60,612 nucleotides of DNA, from assembly GCA_947259705.1 (NCBI GenBank), contig CAMYNL010000018.1, positions 1-60,612 of the forward strand, given 5' to 3'. The position numbers and the translations under genes are program-made. The stretch is from an uncultured Gammaproteobacteria bacterium. GTDB lineage: Bacteria > Pseudomonadota > Gammaproteobacteria > Arenicellales > JAANXG01. Below are positions 15,974 through 26,135 of this stretch, piece by piece; within the stretch, counting starts at the first letter, position 1; each line of letters opens with the position of its first letter. Below the pieces are notes generated by a model. That model was given only the letters and a program-made list of their open reading frames with translations, was not told where the DNA came from and searched no databases.

Positions 15974-17589
15974 GTTTGCCCCCATCTCTTGCATGATTTA
16001 ATTATTTCCATAGGTACCGTACCCGCCGCCACGGCGCTAGGCTTGGTACTTACGCGATTAAGGCCATGCATAATTTATGCTCAAATCATAAACTCCCTAT
16101 AAAGCAGTTAGTTACCCGCATCGAATATCTGGCACAGGACAAATCTGTAAACATTCCCGACGCCAGCACGCCGACGTAGGAAACCCATGTTGGAGCGGAC
16201 ACAGTGGCGCCGTAAGTGGATCGGCGACTAAAAATAAGTATGGCCTCGCCGCCGACCAACATGACATGTCTGATTAGCAACGGTCACCGAAACAGTCGGC
16301 GCCAGCGTTGACGGCAACAAGATCACCGCTCTGCAGAGAGGTCCGGCATCGAGAGAGCAGTCACCATCGATCAATCACGTCAATGATGAACCGAGAGGTC
16401 TGTGCGACAGACTCGACAGCGCGGAAGTTGCAGGACCGCCCGATTCTGATGGCCCATACCCGATCCAACGCCTTATGCCAAGATACTACCGATATATACG
16501 CGTTCCAAGTGCCAGCCTTTCGTAATAATGAGTAAACAAAGCGGCAGGTGTCTAGTCAAACAAACACTCGTCTTCGCCGCCCCGATGCCGCCATAGTCGA
16601 TGACGTTTATTCAGAGCAGTGGTTCTCAGCGATCAATCGACGGAGTTGACCGTTTCGCTTCGGCGATAAAAAGATAAGTAATTGGCGCCGACTGAATAAT
16701 GTTCACAGTACCTTACCGCGTAGTATTCGCCCTCCAATAAGCACCTTGGCGGCCGCCAACGGGAAATTTTTGATGAGGAAATGCGAGAAGGCCTCGTTGA
16801 GGAAAAGGCGTCAAATCGTGGCAAGCATAATCAACGTGTTCAGTAAGGTCCGGGTTCGCAACCAGGACCGTTGTGAATCCAATGCCGGGTGCGAATCAAA
16901 TATCGAGCTGGCGTCGATTCTTCCCGGAAACGATCTCGCAACATCTGATTGGGTCGATCGTCCTTCTCGTCCGCTCGCACAGACGAGGAGAACAAAACGG
17001 AGAAAAGCGCGCAAGGCCATTATCTGATTGTCTCTGGACTGCTGAACCAGGCGTGCAGCAGTCACTGGCAATGCCGGTTTCCGAGTTCGCTTGTGACTGT
17101 TTCTTGTGAACTCGGACATACGTGATCCCGCTCGAGCTTCCGCCACAGGCGGAATGTACATCTGGTAACCAACGGAAATATACGGCTGCGCACTTATCCG
17201 TATCGGTCAGCCGGCTGAGCGGAACGGTCTCAACTTCTATTCTCGGTTACCGAGCAGACGGCCAGCCAGCGTTCATTATTCGTTAAGCTCTTACTGTATC
17301 GGCACCTCCGATTGCCATTGTAAGCGATATGTGCGCCAGACACGCTGGTTAAAGGAAATGCTCCGCTCACCACACAGACGGAACGATATGGAGAGCGCAC
17401 TCTGCGGACGTTATGTTGCGGAAACTTATATCCCATCGCGCATCACAATATCCGCGGGGCAGTTGTTGCCGTCGCTAAAGCCTCTTTAAATCGACCCAAC
17501 TTAAACTACACTTCTTATTAGATAGTCAAGATTCCTGCCAGAGAGTGGGTTCGGTTATTGATGCAAGTGGGGCAGTAAGGGGGTGTCGC
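15974..17589. other. Gene-poor, AT-richer stretch beside tRNA-Gln
   Basis: About 1.6 kb with no ORF that looks like a protein on either strand. Open frames are short, start without ribosome binding sites and have erratic composition. Base composition is clearly less GC-rich than the flanking kilobases. No transposase, integrase or rRNA remnant was recognised. It may be decayed island DNA or hold unannotated RNAs. Confidence 0.5.
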
Positions 17590-17775
17590 ATGGCTAAGGT
17601 ACGTTGCCGGGTCGGTGAGTCAATGCAGATCTATGACAGTATCACCATAACGGTCGTTGACGTGACGGATGAATATGTCCAGCTGGACGTTGAGCGTAGA
17701 CAGCAAGTCGTCGAGGACAACGAGGAAGACTGGCGCAACCCAGCCATCGACTACGATATGTACTTGCAGGATTGA
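17590..17775 (+). CDS. Divergent CsrA/RsmA-like protein
   Basis: A 61-aa protein that aligns without gaps to the start of CsrA, the homodimeric RNA-binding translational regulator. MAKVRCRVGESMQIYDSITI corresponds to MLILTRRVGESLMIGDDVTV, followed by TVVDVTDEYVQLDVE and a V-EDNEEDW helix start. RVGES, D16, T19, T21, V22, V25, V30, V34, V40, E45 and E46 are kept. Two of the residues CsrA uses to bind RNA are changed: Arg6 is Cys and Arg44 is Asn, although Arg7 remains. The tail is acidic (DYDMYLQD). AAGGGGG sits six bases before the ATG, and the alignment supports this start over an earlier GTG. It may bind different RNA, bind none, or act through heterodimers. Confidence 0.6.
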   Translation: MAKVRCRVGESMQIYDSITITVVDVTDEYVQLDVERRQQVVEDNEEDWRNPAIDYDMYLQD

Positions 17776-18294
17776 AAACGTCTGGAAGTTTCACTGATTC
17801 CGAGTTGTCGACGCGCGTACTTGGTGGAGAGGTGCGGGCGCGTGCTTTGGCCGGGTGCGCCAACGCCTTGGCGCGATGCAGGCCCGTTGCTCCCCGCGGT
17901 GAACAGACGGCGGGGTACCTACGGTATTTTGCAAATACCGGCTGTTCTCACAGGCAATAATTAGCGCGCGAACAATTGAAGCCTCAAGCGTTTGGCGCGG
18001 CGGACTTGCGGGCCGCCGGCTCCTGCTTGGCATGACGGCCCGATGTGCGGTCGGCCACGACCTGTTTGTTACCAGGCACGAAACGGGTGCTTCATAATTC
18101 GCGTCTGTACGGACGTGGGCGCTGATCGGTGGAGACTTCATACCGCACGTCAAGAGTTACGGCCCGCGTCCGCCCGAAAGTAGCCGCGCCAGTGGCGGTG
18201 TTCTCGTCCCCTAGCAAGAACCGCGCCTGTAGACGGTAAGACAGCCGATTCTATGGTGGCTGGATGCGGAGAGTACTTCCAGAAACGAGGAATG
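17776..18294. other. Non-coding interval with a short perfect palindrome
   Basis: I see no supportable gene here. It contains the hairpin CGGTATTT-TGC-AAATACCG at 17922-17940, which has no T-run and could be an operator or RNA stem. A looser GTTCT/AGAAC stem lies near 18202-18224. It separates the CsrA-like gene from the convergent minus-strand amidohydrolase fusion. Confidence 0.45.
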
Positions 18295-19851
18295 TTATTT
18301 TCCGGTCCAGCGGACTTGATAGAGGTCATGCCTGCGGTTCTTGAGATTCTGTACGGTACCGCTGCTGCGCGCCTCGCGCAGGGCAGACAGGTCCAGGTCC
18401 GCCAGCGCCACCGCCTCGACGTTGGGCGTGGTGTCCGCCGCCACGCCGTCGCGGGCGAAGCCGAAATCACAGGGGGTCAAGATGCAGCTCTGTCCGTACT
18501 GCAGGTCCATGTTGGCTACGTTGGGCAGGTTGCCGACGTTGCCGGACATTACCATATAGCACTGGTTCTCCACCGCCCGCGCGTGGCAGCAATGGCGCAC
18601 CCGCATATAGCCCTGGCGCTCGTCGGTGTAGAAGGGCACGAAGATGATATTGACGCCCTGGTCGGCGAGGTAGCGAGACAGCTCGGGGAATTCGCTGTCG
18701 TAGCAGATCTGGATGCCGATGGGGCCGCAGTCGGTCTGAATGGCATTGAGGGTGTCGCCGCCCTGGATGTTCCACCAGAACATCTCGTCGGGAGTGGGGT
18801 GGATCTTTGCCTGCTCATGCACGCTGCCGTCGCGCAGATACACGTAGCAGACGTTTTCCACCCGACCGCGCGGCGTGTGGCTGGGGTGGGAGCCTCCGAT
18901 GATGTTGATGTTGTATCGCAGGGCGAACTCGCGAAAGGTGCTGGTGATCAGTTCGGTGTGGCGAGTGAGCTCCTCGATGGCCGCCGCGGGCTGGAGTTCC
19001 TGGTCCTGGGTTGACAGCAACTGCAGCGTGAACAGCTCCGGAAAAACAACGAAGTCGGCCTTGTAGTCAGACACCGTCTCGACGAAGTAAGCAACGATCT
19101 CGAAGAACTCCTGGATGCTGGATACCCGCCGCTGCTGATACTGGATGGTCGCCACCCGGACCTTGTCGGGCAGATGGGTGGCCGTGGCATCGCGGGTCAG
19201 CGGTTCCGCATAGGCGGGGTTCCTCCATAAAAGATGAACCGCGTAGCCCAGCGAGTCGGGGTCTTCCGCGGTGTATCCTTTCAGTATGCCCAGTACCTCG
19301 AATCCGTTGCGCAGCTGGAAACTCAGCACCGGGTCCCGCAGCTTGCCCTCCTGTACTGCCGACACGTAGGCCTCGACGCTGCCGTGGCGGTGCAGACGCC
19401 GCTTGAGCCTGGGTATGCGGCCGCCGAACACGATGCCCTTCAGGTTGAGTTCCTCGCACAGCTGCTTGCGCCGGTTGTAGAAGCGCTGACCGATCCGCAA
19501 CCGTCGGTATTCCGGGTGGACACACACCTCCATGCCGTACAGGTACTCTCCCTCATCGTCGTGACGGGAGGCGAAACCCTGGCCGGTAATGGCGTGCCAG
19601 TTATGGGGCTTGAGGGCTGCGTCGCCGATTCGGAACGAGGCGCAGTAGCCAACCAGCTGCTCGCCGTACTGGGCCACAAACTGACCGAACGGGAAGCGGT
19701 TGATCTGGCCGCGCAGCATACCGTGGGTATAGGGCGGCGTGCCTTTGGGGTAGCCCGCCACCAGCACCTCGCCGATGGCCGGGATGTCCGCCGGGGTGGC
19801 GGGGCGGATGACCAACCGGGTCTGCGGTAGCTTGCGCCGGGTGCGGCTCAT
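18295..19851 (-). CDS. Bifunctional GNAT acetyltransferase / carbon-nitrogen hydrolase (nitrilase superfamily)
   Basis: A 518-aa fusion. Residues 12-210 form a GNAT domain (LVIRPATPADIPAIGEVL; acetyl-CoA region CVHPEYRRLRIGQRFY). Residues 230-515 form a nitrilase-superfamily domain whose catalytic triad is visible: Glu272 in FPELF, Lys349 in QAKIHPT and Cys383 in IQICYDSEFPE. Such two-domain proteins are known but poorly characterised. An amidase releasing an amine coupled to an acetyltransferase is a reasonable guess. It is transcribed alone or with the minus-strand genes to its right (117-bp gap). Confidence 0.9.
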   Translation of the reverse strand: MSRTRRKLPQTRLVIRPATPADIPAIGEVLVAGYPKGTPPYTHGMLRGQINRFPFGQFVAQYGEQLVGYCASFRIGDAALKPHNWHAITGQGFASRHDDEGEYLYGMEVCVHPEYRRLRIGQRFYNRRKQLCEELNLKGIVFGGRIPRLKRRLHRHGSVEAYVSAVQEGKLRDPVLSFQLRNGFEVLGILKGYTAEDPDSLGYAVHLLWRNPAYAEPLTRDATATHLPDKVRVATIQYQQRRVSSIQEFFEIVAYFVETVSDYKADFVVFPELFTLQLLSTQDQELQPAAAIEELTRHTELITSTFREFALRYNINIIGGSHPSHTPRGRVENVCYVYLRDGSVHEQAKIHPTPDEMFWWNIQGGDTLNAIQTDCGPIGIQICYDSEFPELSRYLADQGVNIIFVPFYTDERQGYMRVRHCCHARAVENQCYMVMSGNVGNLPNVANMDLQYGQSCILTPCDFGFARDGVAADTTPNVEAVALADLDLSALREARSSGTVQNLKNRRHDLYQVRWTGK

Positions 19852-19968
19852 GGAACGTATTCCTGAATTGTCAGACAGCAGGATTCTCGAACATCGCCGC
19901 GGCGGTGAAAAGGGCCTGCCGGGGCCGTGAAGTGGTATAGGCCGGGCTCTGTGCGGCTGGCGTCACCG

Positions 19969-20844
19969 TCACTGCATCTTGTTGGTGATGCGGCCGATGC
20001 CTTCGATATGGCATTCGACGGTGTCGCCGGGCTGCAAGTACTCGGGCGGTTTGCGGGCGAAGCCGACCCCGTCCGGCGTGCCGGTGGCGATGATGTCGCC
20101 GGGCTCCAACGTCATGCCCCGGGACAGGGTGGCAACGATGGTGGGGATGTCGAAGATCATGTAACGGGTATTGGAGTCCTGCTTCAACTCGCCGTTGACC
20201 CAGCATTTGAGGTCCAGGTCCTGGGGGTCATTGATCTCATCGGCGGTGACGATCCAGGGCCCCATCGGGCAGGCGCCATCGAGACTCTTGCCGATGAAGA
20301 ACTGCTTGTGTCTGAACTGCAGGTCGCGGGCGGAGATATCGTTGATGACCGTGTAGCCGAAGACATGCCCGAGGGCATGCTCCGGTTGAATGCCTTTGCC
20401 GCCGGTGCCGATGATGACGCCCAGCTCGATCTCCCAGTCCAGCTCGGTGGAGGCCTCGGCGTTGTAGGGGACCACGGCATCGGGGCCGATCACGCTGGTG
20501 ACCGACTTGGTGAACACGATAGGGTGCTCGGGAAGCTCGGCGGAGCGGCCGGTGGGCGCCGCGGTCTCCTTGATGTGTTCGGAGTAGTTCCATCCCAGGC
20601 ACATGACGTTCTTCGCCGGCCGCGGGATGGGCGCGAGTATCTCTATCGCGCTAAACTCCAGCTCGGTGTCGGTACCGCACTGCTCGAGCAGCCCTCGCGG
20701 TATGCCGCCGGCGGCGATGCAGGCGAGCATGTTTCGGTAAGATGGCTGGTCGAATTGAGGGTTCAGTGCCGGCAGCACCACGTGGTCATTGGCGGCGATG
20801 AACAGGTAGGTGCTTTCGCGGTAACGGCAGGTTCCCAGTTTCAT
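19969..20844 (-). CDS. Fumarylacetoacetate hydrolase family protein
   Basis: A 291-aa FAH-fold enzyme, the family that cleaves or hydrates 2-oxo-acids in aromatic and sugar-acid catabolism. Metal ligands lie in TELDWEIELGVIIG, and the GYTVINDISARDLQFRHKQ, GKSLDGACPMGPWIV and GDIIATGTPDGVG blocks are all typical. The exact reaction (5-oxopent-3-ene-1,2,5-tricarboxylate decarboxylase-like, acylpyruvase or other) cannot be read from sequence. No partner catabolic gene is adjacent. Confidence 0.9.
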   Translation of the reverse strand: MKLGTCRYRESTYLFIAANDHVVLPALNPQFDQPSYRNMLACIAAGGIPRGLLEQCGTDTELEFSAIEILAPIPRPAKNVMCLGWNYSEHIKETAAPTGRSAELPEHPIVFTKSVTSVIGPDAVVPYNAEASTELDWEIELGVIIGTGGKGIQPEHALGHVFGYTVINDISARDLQFRHKQFFIGKSLDGACPMGPWIVTADEINDPQDLDLKCWVNGELKQDSNTRYMIFDIPTIVATLSRGMTLEPGDIIATGTPDGVGFARKPPEYLQPGDTVECHIEGIGRITNKMQ

Positions 20845-20947
20845 GTATGTTCCCCGTGGTCATGGCGGGTGTGTCGCGGCGGGTCAGCCACTGAGTGTCT
20901 CGCAGGCGCTGCATTATGCCCCATCAGCGCCGTGGCGCGCATGACCG

Positions 20948-21484
20948 TCATGGGTTCACGATTCGATATTCTCCCGGTGCCAGCCCACCCAGGTGCCAGT
21001 CGCCGATCGCTGCACGAATCAACCGCAAGGTTGGCAGGCCCACGCCGGCGGTCATGCGCCGCACCTGTCGGTTACGGCCTTCGCGCAGGGTAAGCTCCAA
21101 CCATGCCGTGGGGATATTTCTGCGATAGCGGATGGGCGGGTACCGCGGCCACAAGCCGCCCGGTTCCCCGATGCGGCGCACCCGGGCGGGGCGCGTGCGG
21201 CCATCCTTCAGCGTCACCCCTTTTTGCAATGCCGCGATCTGCTCTAGCCGCGGCCCGCCTTCGACCTGGGCCCAGTAGGTCTTGGGCAGCTTGTGGCGGG
21301 GGTTGGCGACGCGTTGCTGCAGGGCGCCGTCGTCGGTCAATACCAGCAACCCCTCGCTGTCGCGGTCCAGGCGCCCGGCCGGGTAGACGTCGGGCAGGTC
21401 GACGAAATCGGCCAGGGTGGGGCGACCCGTGCTGTCGGTGAACTGGGACAGCACGCCATGGGGCTTGTTGAACAATACGATCAC
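20948..21484 (-). CDS. rluE: 23S rRNA pseudouridine synthase, RluE family
   Basis: A 178-aa RsuA-family enzyme without the S4 domain, as in RluE, which modifies U2457 of 23S rRNA. The catalytic aspartate is in [18 protein letters not shown], with KTYWAQVEG and the C-terminal [11 protein letters not shown] motif. GTG was chosen as start ([15 protein letters not shown]) because it overlaps the RND gene's stop as GTGA and RluE proteins begin here; the upstream extension is arginine/histidine-rich and overlaps the pump gene in another frame. Confidence 0.88.
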   Translation of the reverse strand: MIVLFNKPHGVLSQFTDSTGRPTLADFVDLPDVYPAGRLDRDSEGLLVLTDDGALQQRVANPRHKLPKTYWAQVEGGPRLEQIAALQKGVTLKDGRTRPARVRRIGEPGGLWPRYPPIRYRRNIPTAWLELTLREGRNRQVRRMTAGVGLPTLRLIRAAIGDWHLGGLAPGEYRIVNP

Positions 21485-24400
21485 CGCTGTTGCACGCGGT
21501 GCGATCGCGGCATCGACAGGCGATATAGCAAGGGGATGGTGATCAGGGTGAGGACGGTGGAAAACGCGAGTCCCCAGACGATGGCGGTGGCCACGGGTCC
21601 CCACAGCAGCGAATGACCGCCGAGGCCGGTGGCCAGCGAGAACAGGCCGGCAATGGTGGTGAGCGAAGTGATCATGATCGGTATCACCCGCCGCCGCGCG
21701 GCATACAGGGTGGCATGCAGCAATGACATGCCCTGGCGCAGCCGATCATTGGCGGCCGAGATCAACACTATTGCCGAGTTGACGGCGATGCCCGCCAGCG
21801 CCACCAGTCCGTAGAGCGTGAACAGGCTGATGGGGTTCTGGGTCACCAGCAGCCCGAACACCACGCCCGTGGCCGCCAGCGGGATGGTGAACAGGATCAT
21901 GAAGGGCTGGAAATAGCTGCGGAACTGGGTGCCCAGTATCAGGTAGATCAGTCCCACCCCCAGCAGGAAGAGGACGCCCATGGCATCGAGGCTCTCCTGG
22001 ATATCGTCCAGTTCGCCGGTGAAGTCGAGGTCGATATCCGGGTAGCGCTCGCGCACTCCTTCCCAGCCATCGAGGACATAGGCGTTGGCAGTCACGGTGT
22101 CGATGGCGGCCTTGTCGATGTCGGCCTCTACGGTGATGGCGCGACGGAAATTGTAGTGGCGTATATTGGCCGGACCGCGCCCGCGATCCGCGTCCAGCAG
22201 CATGTGCAGGGGAACGGCGCCACCGGCCTCGGTGGGCAGCGTGAAGCGCAGGATCTCGTCCGACGATGTCAGTGATTCCGGCCTCGCCCGCACCCGCAGG
22301 TCCAGTTCTTCGCCGCGGTCCTGCATGGTGGCTACCACCTCGCCGTCTACCAGCAGTCGCAGGCTGCGCGCGATGTCGTCGGGCCGCAGGCCGGCCCGTT
22401 TGGCGGCGTCGCTGTCGATACGCAGCGACAATTCCTTCTGTCCCGGCGGCGAGTCGTCGGTGATGTCCTTGATGGCCGGGTTGCCGCGCATGATAACCTT
22501 CAGTTCGTTTGCCGCCTCGCTGATCTCGTCCAGCTTTTCGCCGCGCACCTTGATGCTGATGGGCTTGGTGGTGGGCGGCCCGCCCGCCAGCCGCAGCAGG
22601 GTGATGCGCAGCGGTCCCGGCACCCGGCGCACGTCCTCGCGCACGGCGTCCACTATCTCGTCAACTTCACGTTGCTCCGCCGTCTTGGCATTCAGTGACA
22701 CCAGTATCTGGCCGTAGTGATCACCGTAATACGGCGCCGTCTCAGTGAACAGCTGGCCGGCATAGGAAACCACGGAACGCTGCTCCGCGGGGCGCAGCTG
22801 GACGCGCACCAGGTCCTCCACTTCCAGTACCTTGGACATGGTCTGCTCGAGTGGCGTGCCGGTGGGCATGTACACATTGACGTAGAACAGGCGGATCGGG
22901 TCACTGGCGAAGAAATCGAACTTGATGTAGCCGCGCGCCACCGACAATCCCGCCAGGGCAAACAGTCCCAGAATAAAGGCGAAGGTGAGCAGCGGGTAAC
23001 GCATGAAGCGGATCAGCAGGCGCGTGTACTTGACGCGGATGCCGTGCAGGGCGCGCACCCGCAGGCGGTGGACGCGGGACGGGCGGGCGAAGCTGATGCG
23101 GGCGGCGATGATGTGGGCCGGCAGCATCCAGAACGCCTCCACCAGGCTGATGGCCAGCGCCGTGGTCACCACGAGCGGGATGACCAGCATGAACTTGCCC
23201 AGGATGCCTGGCAGCAGCATCAGTGGCAGAAAGGCGGACATGGTGGTGAGCACCGCGGTGGTGACCGGCGCGGCCACCTCGCGCAGCGCTTCGCGCGTCG
23301 CTCGCAGAGCGGCGACGCCACGCTGCAGGCGGTAATAGATGGCCTCCACCACTACTACGGCGTCATCGACCAGCATGCCGAGGCTGATCACCACCCCCAG
23401 CAGCACGCTGACGTTGAGGGTCTGGTCCAGGCCCCGCAGCAGCCAGAAGGTGCCGGCGAGAATAAAAGGAATGCCGACGCATGTGAGCAGGGCGATGCGA
23501 CTGCCGAGAAACAGCCAGGTGGTGAACAGCACCAGCAGCAGGCCCAGCAGGGCGTTGGTCTGCATGATCCGCAGGGCATCGCGGGTGACCTGGGTCTGGT
23601 CGTCCGCCACCACCAGCTGCACGCCGGAGCCCTGCAGTTGGCGGTTGCGGCCCGCGACATAGTCATTGATATGTTGCACCACGTCAAGATTGTTGGCGTC
23701 GGCCTTCTTTGTGACCGCCAGCATCACCGCCGGCTGGCCTGCGAAGCGCACCATTTGCTTGGGTTTCTCGCGGCCGCGCTGGACATCGGCCAGCTGACCC
23801 AGGCGGATCTCGCCGCGTGCCGTTACCACTGGCAGTGCAGCCAGGTAGGAGGGTTCACGCTCGGTACCGGTGAGCCGCACCAGCCAGTTCTCGCCCGCCA
23901 CCTCGGCGCTACCCGCCGCCACGTCGCGGTAATAGCCGCTGACCGTGTCAGCGACCTCGATCGGGCTGACGCCGTAGCGAATCAATTCCGCCGGGTCGAG
24001 CAACACCTGCAGTTCCGGCTGCGCCAGGGCCGTGTCCAGGATGCGGTCCACCCCCTGGAGCCGCTCGATATCCTTCTTGGCGATCTCCGCCTGCAGGCGC
24101 AGGTTCTCGTCGAAGGCGCGCCCGGTCAGCAACACGGTGGCGGTGGGAAAGGCATTGGCGCTGGTGATCTCGAAGATGACGGGGTCCTTGACCTCGTCGG
24201 GCAGTTCCTCTTCCTTGTTCTGTATCTCCCGGCGCAGGTCCGCCATACGCTTGTCAAAGATCCGTTCGCTGATGTCCTCGAAGCGCACCACGATGTTGGA
24301 GACCCCCTCGCGACTGTTGCTGGACACAAACTTGATGTCCGACACGTTGCGTATCGCTTCTTCCAGTACGTCGGTCACGCGGCGTTCGACATCGATCGCC

Positions 24401-24558
24401 GCGGCGCCAGGAAAGATCGTGGTGATATCGATCCAGTTGAAATTGATGGTAGGGTCCTGCTGCCGCGGCATCAACAAGTACGACCAGGACCCCACGACGA
24501 TTACCAGGGCGAACAGCAGGTTCGCCAGCACATGGTTCTGTAGGAAGCGTTCCAGCAT
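21481..24558 (-). CDS. RND family efflux transporter, inner-membrane pump
   Basis: A 1025-aa proton-driven AcrB-like transporter. It starts with [20 protein letters not shown] (first transmembrane helix), has two large periplasmic regions and clustered helices including [21 protein letters not shown] (TM4, with the proton-relay DD) and a C-terminal [17 protein letters not shown] block. Size is standard. Its start follows the adaptor's stop with no gap (TAGATG). No outer-membrane TolC-type gene is adjacent, so it probably uses one encoded elsewhere. Substrates are unknown. Confidence 0.93.
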   Translation of the reverse strand: MLERFLQNHVLANLLFALVIVVGSWSYLLMPRQQDPTINFNWIDITTIFPGAAAIDVERRVTDVLEEAIRNVSDIKFVSSNSREGVSNIVVRFEDISERIFDKRMADLRREIQNKEEELPDEVKDPVIFEITSANAFPTATVLLTGRAFDENLRLQAEIAKKDIERLQGVDRILDTALAQPELQVLLDPAELIRYGVSPIEVADTVSGYYRDVAAGSAEVAGENWLVRLTGTEREPSYLAALPVVTARGEIRLGQLADVQRGREKPKQMVRFAGQPAVMLAVTKKADANNLDVVQHINDYVAGRNRQLQGSGVQLVVADDQTQVTRDALRIMQTNALLGLLLVLFTTWLFLGSRIALLTCVGIPFILAGTFWLLRGLDQTLNVSVLLGVVISLGMLVDDAVVVVEAIYYRLQRGVAALRATREALREVAAPVTTAVLTTMSAFLPLMLLPGILGKFMLVIPLVVTTALAISLVEAFWMLPAHIIAARISFARPSRVHRLRVRALHGIRVKYTRLLIRFMRYPLLTFAFILGLFALAGLSVARGYIKFDFFASDPIRLFYVNVYMPTGTPLEQTMSKVLEVEDLVRVQLRPAEQRSVVSYAGQLFTETAPYYGDHYGQILVSLNAKTAEQREVDEIVDAVREDVRRVPGPLRITLLRLAGGPPTTKPISIKVRGEKLDEISEAANELKVIMRGNPAIKDITDDSPPGQKELSLRIDSDAAKRAGLRPDDIARSLRLLVDGEVVATMQDRGEELDLRVRARPESLTSSDEILRFTLPTEAGGAVPLHMLLDADRGRGPANIRHYNFRRAITVEADIDKAAIDTVTANAYVLDGWEGVRERYPDIDLDFTGELDDIQESLDAMGVLFLLGVGLIYLILGTQFRSYFQPFMILFTIPLAATGVVFGLLVTQNPISLFTLYGLVALAGIAVNSAIVLISAANDRLRQGMSLLHATLYAARRRVIPIMITSLTTIAGLFSLATGLGGHSLLWGPVATAIVWGLAFSTVLTLITIPLLYRLSMPRSHRVQQR

Positions 24559-25569
24559 CTACTCGGAGCGGACCACCGGGTCGCCGTCCCGGACCGCGAA
24601 GCGGCCTTCGGTGATGATCAGGGTGGTAGCAGGCAGATCCACTTCCGCCGGGCGGCCTTCCAGGGCGCCGGGTACGGCGACGAACACCGCGTTGCCTTCG
24701 CGGAGGGTGAACACCCCCAGCCGCTCTCCCCGCCGCACGATCAGCGACGATGGAATGCCCTGCCGCGGCGACTCCCAGCGTAGACGGCCGCTGGCGCCGA
24801 TCAAGGCCGCTTCACCGGTGAAACGCAGACGCGCCTCCAAGGTCCGGGTGTGGGTATCGATGGTGGGCACGACGCGCTCCAGGCGCAGCGGGTAGTCGCG
24901 GCCCAGGTGATGCAGCGTGATCGATCGACCCTGCCGCAGGCCGCCGGCATCGGTAGGGATGATCTGTGCCGAGACCTCGACGGCGTCCAGGTCCTTTACC
25001 CGCAGCAAGGGACTGCCGGGGTTGGCCAGTTCACCCAGTCCGGCGACGCGTTCCACCACCACTGCACGGAACGGACTGCGCAGGACGCAGCGCTCGACGT
25101 TGGTGCGTGCAACGTCGGTGTCGACCTGACGCGCCGCGGTGACCGCCGCCGCGGCCTCGAGTTCACTGCGGCGCTGGTCCAGCACATCCGCCGACATATG
25201 CTGTTCCCGGGCCAGGGTTTCGGCGCGCTGCAACTGCTGGCTGGCCAGCGATTCGTGCGCTCTGGCGGCGAGCAAGTCGGCCTCGGCGCGCCGCGCGCGC
25301 AGCGCATAATCGCGGCAGTCCAGTTCCATCAGCACCTCGCCGGCATCAACCGTCACGCCGACCTGTACCGGGATAGCGACGATGCGAGCAGTAATCTCCG
25401 CGCTGATGTCGGTGTCGTTGAGGCTCAGCACCTCGGCCGGTGCGGAATGGGTGATCGGAACCCGCAGCGCCCCCAGGGTCTGTGCCCGCACCAGCACCGG
25501 TTCGGCACGGACCACTTCGGCGCCGAGCAGCAGGGCTAGACCGAGACTCGTGAGGGTGATTCTTACCAT
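24559..25569 (-). CDS. RND efflux periplasmic adaptor (membrane fusion protein)
   Basis: A 336-aa adaptor. It has an N-terminal signal sequence (MVRITLTSLGLALLLGAEVVRA), a biotinyl-lipoyl-like region (IPVQVGVTVDAGEVLMELDC), an alpha-hairpin (ALRARRAEADLLAARAHESL onward) and a beta-barrel. It links the pump to an outer-membrane channel. It lies directly upstream of the pump in the same operon. Confidence 0.92.
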   Translation of the reverse strand: MVRITLTSLGLALLLGAEVVRAEPVLVRAQTLGALRVPITHSAPAEVLSLNDTDISAEITARIVAIPVQVGVTVDAGEVLMELDCRDYALRARRAEADLLAARAHESLASQQLQRAETLAREQHMSADVLDQRRSELEAAAAVTAARQVDTDVARTNVERCVLRSPFRAVVVERVAGLGELANPGSPLLRVKDLDAVEVSAQIIPTDAGGLRQGRSITLHHLGRDYPLRLERVVPTIDTHTRTLEARLRFTGEAALIGASGRLRWESPRQGIPSSLIVRRGERLGVFTLREGNAVFVAVPGALEGRPAEVDLPATTLIITEGRFAVRDGDPVVRSE

Positions 25570-25603
25570 GACAGGGGAATTCCTGATCGGTGTGGCGCCT
25601 GGT

Positions 25604-25954
25604 TTAACGTTCGGGCTGCAGGTATTCCTCGGGCCATGACTCCGTGCCGGGCCGCCAGCGAAATCGAACCAGGTCCACGCGTCCTTGCCGCAGCGGGATG
25701 TCTTCCTCGCGCAACCGCGCTATCTGCCGCTCTCGGTTGTCGTGACCGTCGGGAAAGGCGATGCGTCCCTGGGCATTGATGACGCGGTGCCAGGGCAGAT
25801 CCAGGGCATGCGGGGCCTTGTGCAGGGCGTAGCCAACCATCCTCGCGCGGCGGCCGAGCCCGGCCAGCATCGCGACCTGCCCATAGGTCGCGACCCTGCC
25901 GCGCGGGATGCTGGCGACGACCTGCCAGATGCGTAGGTAGGCCTGTTCGTTCAT
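25604..25954 (-). CDS. Alkyltransferase-like protein (ATL), MGMT family without the active cysteine
   Basis: A 116-aa protein with the O6-alkylguanine-DNA alkyltransferase fold: IPRGRVATYGQVAMLAG helix and DLPWHRVINAQGRIAF. The usual PCHR active site is PWHR, the hallmark of ATL proteins, which bind alkylated guanine without transferring the group and hand it to nucleotide excision repair. The second ATG (MNEQAYLRIW) was chosen because GAGGAACC precedes it and homologues begin there. Confidence 0.92.
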   Translation of the reverse strand: MNEQAYLRIWQVVASIPRGRVATYGQVAMLAGLGRRARMVGYALHKAPHALDLPWHRVINAQGRIAFPDGHDNRERQIARLREEDIPLRQGRVDLVRFRWRPGTESWPEEYLQPER

Positions 25955-26135
25955 GGTTCCTCGGTTGCTCGCCCCAAAATGGAGCGCTGATCGATGCCGG
26001 CACCGATCTGGTGCGAGGACCACGGCGAGGGTGGACCTCCAGATAGCGGAAAGCGCGGTGTCGACAGCATTCTAATGAATTGGGACGAAAGCTGCTCTTC
26101 GAACCGCCAAATACTTTTCCGAGGTGGATACAACC

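Noticed and set aside
16746-17027. 93-codon Lys/Arg-rich ORF in the tRNA-Gln-flanking region
   Set aside because: No ribosome binding site, no protein-like pattern, and overlapping ORFs of similar quality on the other strand.
17740-17750. CCCAGCCATC matching the 3' end of tRNA-Gln, a possible attachment-site repeat
   Set aside because: Only ten bases, and it is explained by codons of the CsrA-like gene.
22717-24543. 608-codon plus-strand open frame opposite the RND pump
   Set aside because: Composition is Gln/His/Arg-rich nonsense mirroring the antisense codons of the pump gene.
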